From the NCBI GenBank assembly GCA_027704905.1, contig CM051013.1:16330801-16394800 (forward strand): a DNA stretch of 64,000 nucleotides, in the 5' to 3' direction. The position numbers were made by a program, and so were the translations under genes. Below, in pieces: positions 16,901-27,700 of the stretch; position 1 is the stretch's first letter, and the number at the start of each line of letters is the position of its first letter. Under the pieces are notes generated by a model, which saw nothing but the letters and a program-made list of their open reading frames with translations, was not told the origin of the DNA and did not search any database. The stretch comes from Muraenolepis orangiensis (lineage: Eukaryota > Chordata > Actinopteri > Gadiformes > Muraenolepididae).

Positions 16901-16991
16901 GCAGCAGCAGCAGCTGCTGCTGGCCGGACAGCATTTCCATCACTCGAGTGCTCCCTACCCGGGTAAGTTTAACCAGTATCCTTACCTGTGA
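13943..16991 (+). CDS. hipk: HIPK-family C-terminal fragment without kinase domain (partial or decaying gene)
   Basis: Four open exons resemble the C-terminal half of homeodomain-interacting protein kinases. Exon 13943-14091 has QGWPAGTQQIVIPSSWQQ. Exon 14500-14664 continues in phase (GHHSSQYDTVTQQ). Exon about 14988-15106 has DRSQPIVISDTPSP and then VSIITIHSDSEEEE, the conserved SUMO-interaction motif plus acidic tail. Exon 16599-16991 ends GKFNQYPYL then TGA, like the HIPK C-terminus. The kinase and earlier exons are absent. No AG acceptor precedes the third exon. The phase from exon 3 (2) does not match exon 4 (0), and the exon family members carry between them was not found. The piece could be a pseudogene, a duplicated 3' end, or the end of a gene broken in the assembly. 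HIPK1/2/3 cannot be separated. Confidence 0.7.
14165..14360. repeat. Dispersed teleost repeat, copy 1
   Basis: Contains TTTGTCTGTTTGTCTGTCTG, then AATAACTCAAAAAGT and a TTGGTGCAGATCTAGAT-like end. It is the reverse orientation of copies at 20060-20175, 28585-28762, 41796-41935 and 50601-50775. Confidence 0.7.
14726..14975. repeat. C-rich minisatellite in a HIPK-like intron
   Basis: About five copies of a unit of roughly 33-36 bases, ATGTTATATTGACCTGGGTG followed by TCTCC and a C-run. It reaches to within about 15 bases of the HIPK-like third exon and replaces the usual splice acceptor region. Confidence 0.85.
15107..16383. other. HIPK-like intron, no recognised exon
   Basis: AT-rich sequence. 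I looked for the HIPK exon carrying an ISYVTV-type block and did not find it. Short (CA)n runs lie near 16293-16321. Confidence 0.5.
16389..16506. repeat. 47-bp tandem duplication
   Basis: Unit AGGTGAGGCTGCTTCAACCA onward is repeated about 2.5 times, with single-base changes between copies. Confidence 0.85.
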
Positions 16992-17709
<718 letters not shown>

Positions 17710-17945
17710 CTGAAGTAGGTCAGTGGTCAGCCTGATAACCGCGTTGACATTTTTATTAAAATTATGAAAAATGGTGATATAAAGTTGTATGATCATGGCT
17801 GGTAGGTGGAAACTTAATCATACAGAGAATATGTAGACCTGGTGTTCCAGGGAGGTTGATCTGCTTCCTGGTGGCAGTCATTAGGTAGGTATCAGTAAAG
17901 ACTATATGATGTTTTGTGTGGTGTGGTGCTTTAGATCAATGTAAT

Positions 17946-18117
<172 letters not shown>

Positions 18118-18367
18118 CTGTGTTGTTGCTGTGTTGTGAATCACTGGATAACATTGTCAAACACACAATGCACCCAAACCAATAAGTACGCAATAAAATA
18201 AACTCTGTTTCGAGGTTTGGCTGATTTCTAGTGTGTTTAATGATGTTTCATACAGCTGCTTGTGACACTTTTAAGTTCTCCGGTTGGCGGTCATTTTTCT
18301 GGATAAAAAGATTGATCTACAAGAGAAGAGGAAGGGGGGGGTGGTAAATGATTACAAAACGTCACAC

Positions 18368-18545
18368 ATTAGATTAGATTAGATTCAAATGTATTGTCAT
18401 TGCACAGTACAGTACAGTACAGCGAAAATAATTTAGCATCTAACCAGAGTGCAAATGTTGCAGTAAAGTGCATGGTAATACATAATTTACAGTTTACAGT
18501 TGCTAAAAGACAGTCTACTAGGTATAAAAACAGTATAAGATTACT
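18368..18545 (-). repeat. L2-like LINE 3' tail, copy 1
   Basis: Starts with repeated GATTA units then CAAATGTATTGTCATTGCAC and CAGTAAAGTGCATGGTAATA. Matching pieces lie at 20845-20990 (same orientation) and 58562-58685 (opposite). The tandem GATTA end is the 3' terminus. Confidence 0.75.
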
Positions 18546-18628
18546 TATAGAGTACATGGGACCACGGTGAGGAGAGAGGTCCAACACGGTCCAGTCTGGA
18601 GTAATTTGGGAGTACGCTGAAGGCCCAC

Positions 18629-21402
18629 CTGTTCCAGCTGTTCCACAGTATCCTCGGGGTCCACCGGTGGGCCGTGGATCTTGGTCAAGGTCTGGGTCAG
18701 GCTGAGGGTGGTCGCTGTGATGTTGCCCACCTGCAGGGTCTCCTCGGCAGCGGTGTCCAGAAGGTGGGTCAATCGGGACTCCTGTTGAGATGACCACATG
18801 AGGTTGCGATACTTTGATGACCGGGAAACATGACAGTAGCTCAGTCTGTTGGGACTTGGAGGCTCGGGAACCGGAAGGTCGCCGGTTCAAGTCCCGGAAA
18901 CCACTTGGCACTGCCGAGGTGCCCTTGAGCAAGGCACCAGACCCCCCTACACTGCTCCCCTGGGCATTGTATGTAAAATAGCTGCCCACTGCTCCTACTA
19001 CTAGGATGGGTTAAATGCAGAGAAACTAATTTCACTGTGTGTATGCATGCATGTGACCAATAAAGAGGATTCAAATCCTCCGGAATTAGATTTAGATTCT
19101 TACGTGCGCACACCCATTTCAGATTCTGATTCAGCTTGTGTGTCATAAGGTACCCAGTACAATTTTTCATTTAAATGTTACTGCCAGCTCCAGAGATGTG
19201 CTCAAAATCACAGGAATATACAGTTTGTAAAAAAAAGTACACCCAAGTTACAACATTTACAAGAATTCCAATGGTTTTTTATACATAATTACACAATTGC
19301 GAACAGCATAAATGTTAAGTGTAAAGTGTGTAGTGACGTGCAGATAGTCCAGTTGCACACACAACAGTGGAGCTCGCCAAACACAACCAAACCAGATCAG
19401 ATCTGCCCCCCCCCCCCCTACCTACCTTAACCATCCTGTCGGCTTGAACCATGTTCAGTTCGCTCATTAATTGTCCCAGTGCGTTTTGCTGGACGTCAGT
19501 CGCCTGCTGTCGGGAGCGGACGAATTCGGCCAACTTGGCCCTGTCCAAAATCTCCGCCTTGGTCTGAGTCAGGGTGTCGAAGTTGAACATCAACTGTTCG
19601 GGATCCTGGAATGATTCAGATTTGGTGTATTTGTCACATGTATTAAAGGTACAGTGGACAATGCACTGTACAAATGTACAGCTCCAAATATGTGCTCAAA
19701 ATATACTTCGGAATATACAGGTTACATAATTGCAGTATAAAGGAGCGGCAGTAGCTCAGTCTGTTGGGACTTGGCTTGCAGCCCCCGAAACCGACCAAGT
19801 ACGGAGTGAGGAACTGGTACTTGGAAAAAGGTGCCAGTCCGCCTCCTGGGCACCTGTGCCGAGGTGCCCTTGAGCAAGGCTCCAGATCCCTACAACTGCT
19901 CCCTGGGCGCTGTATAGGCTACAATAGCTACCCACTGCTCCTCATACTAGGATGGGTTAAATGGAGAAAAACACATTTCCCTGTGTGTGTACATGTTTAT
20001 GACCAACAAAGAGGATTTAATCCTCCAGATTTAGATTAACTATGAATATAATATAATATGCGGATTCGGGTCCCGATTTGCGCCACAATTCTCAGAGTCA
20101 TCTTGCTCACAGACACACATACAGACAGACAAACAGACAAACAAACGGACAGGTGTGAAAACATAACCCTCATAATGAGATATGGCTTCATGATGTGAGA
20201 GCATCATGTGTCTTGATCAGTGGTTCCCAAATGGGGGTACGCCATAGAGGATAGGCTACATAAGGATCACAGGGGCTACTTGAAAATGTAAATATACATG
20301 CAGTGTATCTAACATACACGTTATGAAAAACCCAGGGAATGATAGAAATCAATCATAAGCAAAGCCCTGTCTTGTTTTATCAAAACCCATTTAATGTCCA
20401 CGTTACATTTACATTCACTAAATAATATGCACACACACTCACGCACAACCCCCCCCCCCCCCCCACACACACACACACACACAAAAAAAACCCTCACACA
20501 CGCACACGCACACACACACGAACCCTCACACACGCACCCTCACAATTATTCATATTAATTTCCCCCCGCCCTTCCCAAAAAGTATTTGTAATGTTGAACG
20601 GGATACTTGGCTTAAAAAAATGAATTTGGAGGGGATACATTTGTAAAATAATAGTTTGAGAACTACTCTAGAGACATGCGCACTTGGTTGTTAGCCCGGG
20701 CCGCCGTCTCCATAGAGTGAGAGAACAGGACGTGTTGCTGGAGGCGTCGGTCCAGCCGCTCCTCCTTTCTGCGGAGAGCCTTTATTGTATCTTCTAAAGT
20801 ACTCTTTGAAGTATTCTAAAAAAAAACATGGTGTTGCCGTTATAGATTAGATTAGATTAGATTCAAATGTATTGTCAGTGTACTGTACAGCGAAAGGAAT
20901 TTGGCATCTAACCATGCGTGCAAATACTGCAGTAAAGTGCATGGTAATATAAAATGTAACAGTTGTTGAATAATATGTAAAACGTCTACAAAAATGTCTA
21001 CAAAAAAACTACAACTAAAAGCAGGTATAACATTTCTATGTGAACATTAAATATGCAAATAAAATGTTAAAGCATTTACTTTGACCTCCTTGAAGGGGGC
21101 CCAGGTCTGGAAGCGCTCCGTCATGGCAGCCATGGCAGCCATGGCAGCCATGGCTTCAGGGGCCTTTTGGCGCAGTTCGGCAAGTTTAACCGGAAGGTCC
21201 TGAAACCAAAAACCCAACTTATTGCATAATTAAAAAGACATACTGCACACATACAGTGTATCGTTTTTGTGTTGTACGCTAGTGAAGTAAATAGCATCCA
21301 CATAGACGAGGAGTAGGCCCTACCTCCTGCTGCTTTGTCAAAACCCGGAGAGTTTCCCACGACTTTAGTTCCCGCAGGAGACGCTTGGGTTGGGTAGGAT
21401 TC
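18629..21402 (-). CDS. cfap73: CCDC42/CFAP73-family coiled-coil ciliary protein
   Basis: Minus-strand exons in phase, 5' to 3': 21402-21324, 21199-21086, 20815-20684, 19605-19426, 18781-18629. The last ends at a good CAG/GTGGGC donor; if unspliced, the frame stops at 18545. The protein is Glu/Lys/Gln-rich coiled coil. It contains DPEQLMFNFDTLTQTKAEIL and DTAAEETLQVGNITATTLSL, then PPVDPEDTVEQLEQ. This fits the CCDC42/CFAP73 pattern of AA(K/E)KTLLLG...AALNLFQ followed by DIEDTEGQLEHV. Family members act in axonemal inner-dynein regulation or sperm tail assembly. The N-terminal start is uncertain: a 5' exon ending near 21528 would place an ATG split across the junction. A MAAM Ala/Met triplication is visible in exon 2. 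The C-terminal exon is not found; L2 and SINE insertions crowd the 3' end. Confidence 0.6.
18830..19085 (+). repeat. tRNA-derived SINE, family A, copy 1
   Basis: Box A-like TAGCTCAGTCTGTTGGGACT, box B GGTTCAAGTCC, and the body GCCGAGGTGCCCTTGAGCAA through to CCAATAAAGAGGATTCAA. Lies in the last cfap73 intron. Confidence 0.85.
19744..20040 (+). repeat. SINE family A, copy 2
   Basis: Same element as at 18830, with a small insertion in the region between the A and B boxes. The tail is ACCAACAAAGAGGATTTAAT. Confidence 0.85.
20060..20175. repeat. Dispersed teleost repeat, copy 2
   Basis: Contains GATTTGCGCCACAATT and ends in a tandem ACAGACAGACAAACAGAC run. Confidence 0.6.
20845..20990 (-). repeat. 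L2-like LINE 3' tail, copy 2
   Basis: Same GATTA end, CAAATGTATTGTCA and CAGTAAAGTGCATGGTAATA as at 18368. Confidence 0.75.
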
Positions 21403-21403
21403 C

Positions 21404-21423
21404 TACACGCGCGCGCGCACGCA

Positions 21424-21455
<32 letters not shown>

Positions 21456-21904
21456 CACACTGCTCACACTGCTCACACGTTGGAAAATAGGGAAAATAAA
21501 TGCAATTGTTACTTGTTTCAATACTCACATTGTTGTTATGAGGTTGTTGGTGTAGTTCTGGGTAGATTTAGTTGCTCCTTAGCCTGTAAAAAAACCCCAT
21601 TTTTTAACAGTTTTCCCCAATAAATTTTAAGTAGTTTTCCCTGTATTTTAAAATGACTGGAAAATCATATTAAATTACAAGAATAAACTGTTTATTGAAA
21701 TGTGTCATGTGATTTAACAGAAAAAATCAGTAAAAATGGAATACGTTAAATATCTGTTTTTTAACACCTTTTAAATGACAATTTTAAGAACATTAACCGT
21801 AAAAACAAAGAATTCTTCATTGAAAAACTTGCCACCTTTTTCTGTAATTTTACAAAAAATGACATCTCTTATGCAGATATATCACTGTAAAATACATGGA
21901 AATC
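21404..21904. other. Region upstream of cfap73-like exons
   Basis: Holds a CG/CA alternating run at 21408-21460 and a possible first exon ending at a GTGAGT donor near 21528 on the minus strand. The rest is AT-rich. Confidence 0.4.
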
Positions 21905-23704
21905 AGGGGTGGACAGTAACGAAGTAAATGTAATTCGATGTACTTAAGCACATTTTTGAAGTATCTGTACTTTACTTAAGTATTTCCATTTTGGGCGACT
22001 TTTAACTTTTACTCCGCTACATTTCAAAGTAAAATATCTTACCTTCTACTTCACTACATATGTGACATCTGTCGTTCCTTCTTATGCGTGAGACGTTTTT
22101 ATAGAAATAAGCACCGCGAACTAACCAATCAGGGTACAGCGCGCTTTATGGGTTGGACCTATTAGATGTAGGCTAGCTACCCACGTGACCCAGTAGTCCA
22201 TTACAGCGCAACAGCCTGGACAATGGCGGAAGAAAGTCCTGACTCAAACTCGGCACTTCAACACCCTTGGTCTTATTTGAAGGATTTCTTTGAATTTGTG
22301 GAACAGGAGAAGGATTCCTTTGTTTACAAATGCCTTCTCTGACTGCCTCAGTCCCACACGATTTCTTCCTATAAGAATTCTCCGTCGAATTTGAGGAAAC
22401 ACGTTGAGGTAAGCTCATGAAATCTTTCATTGTTTATGTGGTCAGTCACTAACACATGTATGTCGTGTGCATGATGGCTGTTGGATGTCATTGGTAACTC
22501 TTGAGCCGCGTTGTTACACCGCAACGAAAATGGCAACGCAGGCTGGAGCTAGTAATCACTTGAAGTATCTGTAGCTGAGGATGCTGCGCAAGCTGCGTAG
22601 TATCCTTGACAACAACTCTCACCCTCTCCGTCAGGTGCTGACCTCATACAGAAGCACCTTCAGCAACAGACTCATTCCACCCAGGTGCACCACAGAACGC
22701 CACAGGAAGTCCTTTCTTCCTGTGGCCATCAGACTCTTTAACTCCTCTACCTCGGGTCGTGAGAGGGACAGTGGAGACTCAGTGACCTGAGGTCAACGCA
22801 CTGTTATTATTTTTTGGTCAACGCACTGTAAATCCTTTCACTGTAATTTTGCACTGTAAATTCAATTTCACTTTTCACATGTCACTTTTTCAGTGACATC
22901 CGAGTTATTTATTAGTATTTTATTACTGCCAATTTGCACTATACGTATTGTTGTATATACCTACGTATTACTGTAATAATACTGTAAATTGTGCAATTCA
23001 TCTGTCAATACATTTAGATTTCATTTAGTTATATTTGTTTTATACTAGTTTAGTTTAGTTTGTTGTTATTTAGTTTTTAGGTATTAGTATATTTTGTGTG
23101 CATTTATTCCCCCTGTTTCAACTGTTGCACCTTCATTTCCCTCGGGATAAATAAAGTCATCTGAATCTTGAAGTCTATTGATGTTAGCTAGCTAGCTGTT
23201 TCACATTAGTTTGTAACGTAAGTGCTCATTTAGTGGTTAGTTTCGAATGCACTTTGGAAATACATGGGGCTATACTTTTCTTTTGACATTCTAATCTGGT
23301 GAAATGGTTATCAGTGTGACTGCAAAAGGTTTGAATTGATTCTTAGCATCTAATGGAATTCATGTCTGGACTACATCAAGGACCATCTGGAACAAGAGAC
23401 CTTCAATCATTTGCAAGGTGATGCCTCCAGCGCCTCTGATGAAGACGACTTCTTTGCAAGCATGAAGCCTGCTCATGGTCAGGAAAGTATTAGGCAGTTG
23501 GATGGTTACCTTGCCTGCAAAGTAACTCTCCTGACAGCCGGACACTTCATGTTGGCAGTGGACCAGACCATTGTAAATGGCAGTGTTGCAAATGTTGGCG
23601 ATGCCCTCGCACTGATGTTTGCAACGTACTACTGCCTCAACATCACCTATCCAGCAGAACTGGGGGCAACTCTGGAATTCTTAGAGGTAAGACTTGAAGT
23701 ATAA
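21905..23704 (+). mobile_element. Decayed hAT-type DNA transposon with an internal LINE insertion
   Basis: Begins with a hAT-like terminus (CAGGGGTGGACAGTAACGAA) and the familiar subterminal TACTTAAGTATTT sequence. From 22223 comes an MAEESPDSNS... frame with a BED zinc-finger pattern. A TGA stop replaces its second Cys codon (KCLL then LPQSH), so it is broken. After the LINE insertion the open stretch from about 23357 resembles the hAT transposase end (DEDDFFASMK, QLDGYLAC), joined to a segment (LFATYYxLNI-type) common in uncharacterised fish repeat proteins. The 3' terminus is not fixed. Confidence 0.65.
22555..23180 (+). mobile_element. LINE 3' end (reverse-transcriptase C-terminus plus tail)
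   Basis: Encodes HPLRQVLTSYRSTFSNRLIP and RHRKSFLPVAIRLFNSS, the conserved C-terminal end of a fish non-LTR reverse transcriptase, then an AT-rich 3' UTR ending AATAAAGTCATCTGAATCTT. It lies within the hAT remnant. Confidence 0.75.
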
Positions 23705-24722
23705 TTCTTCTAAGTCCATGTAGTAACAATGTAGCTTTCCCTGTATCTACTTTTACCACTAAGTAGCGGTGTAGCACTAGCAAACGCTATGTGTCAGAAC
23801 CTCAGGACAATGGAATTGGACAAGGAAGACACAACTGCTCTTGTGCACCAAAATTTGTGTGTGATCGGTTTACACGTCCCGTCCACTTGGGAGATGGCTT
23901 CTGAACTTTGAATTAAAACAGCTTGGAATTCAGTGCAACAAATACTAAGAAGCAAACAATGCTGACTAAAACAGACGTGACATTTAAAAGCTTTATAAAT
24001 GTAATATGTTTCATCATATTATAAGCAACTTATTTCAACGGTAGGCTGGTGAGAATAAACGAACGGCTGTTTTGCATGTGAGACGTAGTAATTATATATA
24101 TATAATATGTATATAATTACTATATATACATATGTATATGGATATATGAAATTGTGCCAATTTCGTTGATGACAATCAAAACACATACACACACGGCACA
24201 GACACACACACATGGAGGCACAGACAGAAACACACACACACACGACTATTCATAAAATACTATATTAAAAATCTAAAATGAGGGGACTTTTTGGAAGTAT
24301 GTGCTCTACTGAGTGCCCCACGAGTTTATCATGGTTGTGAGTGTGCTCAATATTAATTCGGAGTGTCTATTTGCACCCGGGTGAAAATAGTCACACGGCA
24401 GCTATTGGGCTATTTACACCCACCCAGAGCCATAGAGATTATCTCTATGGCTCTGGGCAGCACCGTGGTCCTCTAATGTCATTAACCCGCTTATTCCTAA
24501 CCCTGAGCCATTGTGTGCCGAGATAAACAAATAACGGTTTACACGTCCCGTTCACTTGGGAGAAGGATTCAAACAGAACATCTTTGACGTCTTTGATAAA
24601 TGGATAAATCGATTTTGATAACTTCAAGCGAGAACGTGGGCCAGTTTTACAAGTAGCGGAGTCTACATTGGATTTCGTACTATCTGTGACGCTTCTATAT
24701 TGTGGAACTCCAAACAACTACT
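23705..24722. other. slc2a1: Upstream region of slc2a1
   Basis: Holds short TA and CA runs, the second perfect palindrome (24423-24457) and the expected slc2a1 5' UTR. The promoter is not marked by a clear TATA box. Confidence 0.5.
24423..24457. repeat. Perfect palindrome, 17-bp arms, 1-bp loop
   Basis: Left arm 24423-24439 (CCCAGAGCCATAGAGAT), loop T, right arm 24441-24457. The arm core is identical to the palindrome at 12957-12995, 11.4 kb away. Confidence 0.95.
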
Positions 24723-27700
24723 ATGGAGTGCAGCGATCAGGTAAATTTCGCGATCGATACATAATAGACATACAGTAAAGTTAATATCGGTCTAAAATAG
24801 TTTCATGATAGATGTACCTAATCTGTCTTCAAGGCTAACTCGGTATATCCTGCGGTATATGGGGCGTATAAAGTATATATATATGGGGCGTATATAAAGT
24901 AATCTGAATGAATCTGTATAGGTTTTTTTTATTTGTCTATTTTGTTCTACTTCTCATGCAATATTCGAAGTCCTAACCCTTACTCCTCTTCTACCACTTC
25001 CAACGCACAAATACCTGAATTCCATTCATTAGGTGCACATTTATACATTTTTGAATCCACATCCATTCATCCATCCATCTATCCATCTATTTGTCGTGGA
25101 GCTGCACAGAGTTTGTTGTCAGTGTGTGTTGTTTTGTTTGAGCTTTATTCATGAACTTAGTGGCACAAATATGTGACAGCTGATTTGTTTGGACAGTTTA
25201 TCTATATATACATTTCATATAATTTGTACCTCAGATCAACCAAGCCCGTACACAAAGCAATATGCAACTTCAGGGAAATCGGTTTAACAGGTTCTTCTTA
25301 AGTGACAACTTAAATCCATGAAGACACACACGGCATGTGTAATGGCATACATTCTCATCTGTAGCACGACTTACTCACTCTATGAGCAAGCAACTCCCAG
25401 ATAACTAGCAGTTGCCATAGTAACCGCTAAGAAATACCCATTAGCAGTGTAGTTTCCAACACACAAGCAGGATTACAGTGCTATTCCCGGCCTGGTGATG
25501 TAATCTGTGAGAGGCTTCCTGGAGCTTTATATGGATAGCCAGGTGATAACACCTGTACAGCCAAGCGATAACACCTTTACCACAAGGCGATAACACCTGT
25601 ACAGCCAGGTAACAACACCTGTACAGGAATGTAACAACACCTGTACAGCAAAGTATAAACACCTGTAAAGCCAGGTGATAACACCTGTACAGCCAGGCGA
25701 TTACACCCCAGCCAGGTACCAACACCTGTACAGCCAGGTTCAGCCACATTTACATCCAGGTCAAGTCAAGTCAAGTCAAGTTTATTGTCACTTCACAGTT
25801 TACACAAGTATAAAGCAGTGATGTGAAAATCTTGTGTGCAATACCCGACGACAGACAGCAGTTATAAAATAAGATAAAAATAGATAAAAATAGAATAAAA
25901 ATAGAATAAAGTTAAAAAATTGTAAAAAAAAAAAAATGCAATTTATAAAATGCAAAAATCAGCACAGAAAAGAGCAATATGTATATATAAATCAATGTAA
26001 TAAAATATACATTGTTATATGTTATACGCCCTTGTTCAGCAGCCTGATGGCCTGACTGTGGAAGCTATCTCTAAGCCTATTTGTACGGCACTTGATACTG
26101 CGGTATCGCCTGCCTGACGGTAATAGTGAGTACAGTTCGTGGCTGGGGTGGGCAATGTCTTTTATAATTCGTTTGGCCTTGGCCACGCACCGCTGATTGT
26201 AAATGTCCAGGAGGGAGGGGAACTCACCTCCAACGATATACTGGGCCGTCCGCACCACCCTTTGAAGCGCTCTGCGCTCGAGTGCAGTGCAGTTCCCGTA
26301 CCAGGCGGTGATACACCCTGTAAGGACTGGTACTGTGTGTCAGACCAGGTACTGACACACCTGTACAGTCAGGTACAAATCGTACAATCGGTTAAGCCAG
26401 GAACACACACTCACACACACTCTCACACACACACACACACACAAGGGATGCAGGTCGCTCCTCAAGACCAATATGTTTACATGTGTAGCAGGAACACACA
26501 CTTGTATGTATATGATGATGTATAATATCACTAGTGATATTATACATATATTATATATCATATATTATATTATTATTATATATATATTATCATAATTCTC
26601 ATTCTTGTAATCATGAACACTGTTTAACATTTCTTTTAAGATAACCCTGCCGCTGCTGTTCGCCGTGGGGACTGCTGTGATTGGCTCGTTACAATTTGGC
26701 TACAACACAGGCGTCATCAACGCCCCTCAGACCGTGAGTACACCTCACCATGCAAAAAATCTATCTCAGCTATTCATATTTGTTCCATTCAATGGACAGA
26801 GTCCAACACCAGGGGCTCCAACAGGGAAACGATTGTCTATGGAGATTTTTATGTTTGTTATGTTGTAATTTATCCTTTGTTATAGTTAATACTATAACCT
26901 GTACCAAAGCGCACTTATATTCATTTGAAAATACTTGGTTATTAAGATAATTTGCATTTCATTAAAGGGACTACATGTAAGAATTAGAAATTCCTTCTCA
27001 ATACTGACACACTTTGGCCAGTAAAGTGAACTGCAGCCTGCGAGCTGTATGGGTCGAGACAATAGCAATTCTAAACTACTGTGAGATCATAAATAAACGT
27101 TAGTTATCAGAGTTAAAAATAAGAATTGACAAATCGGAGGACAAATCGTTATAGGTAAGCCACTTAAGCTAACTGGCATAATTGGCTTTCAAATAGAACA
27201 TGGGTTCATTGTCAAGTGCAGAGGATAATGTGTTGTGTAATCACCTCCATCACGTAGCTAGTTTAGGGAATCTCTTCATTTTTGTTGTATGTATTGTTGG
27301 ACTATCACTATGAATGGCAGTTTAGTTTACATTTTACAAGCATTTCCACTACCAAATTCCTTCAAAATGTTTGCAAAAGTTTGACCTACAAATAAATAAT
27401 ACATCCCCCTCAACTTTAACTTTAAATATGTTCTACTTTAACAACCCACACGCACATCTATTGAACGTAAACACTCCCGTCTGCGCTTCACCAGATCATC
27501 GAGGGCTTCTACAACGAGACGTGGACCAGCAGGCATTCAGAGCACATCTCCCAGGCCACCCTCACTACGCTGTGGTCCACCTCCGTGGCCATCTTCTCCG
27601 TGGGCGGCATCTGCGGCGCCTTCTCTGTGAGCCTCTTCGTCAACCGCTTCGGCAGGTATAGGAAACAAGACCAACATCTAATCGCCTGTGGGGCTGAAAT

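Noticed and set aside
16449..16943. Minus-strand 164-codon open frame
   Set aside because: It is the antisense shadow of the GC-rich last HIPK-like exon.
18830..19085. Possible genuine tRNA genes at box A/B motifs
   Set aside because: All such motifs belong to multi-copy SINE bodies; no clover-leaf with intact acceptor stem is apparent.
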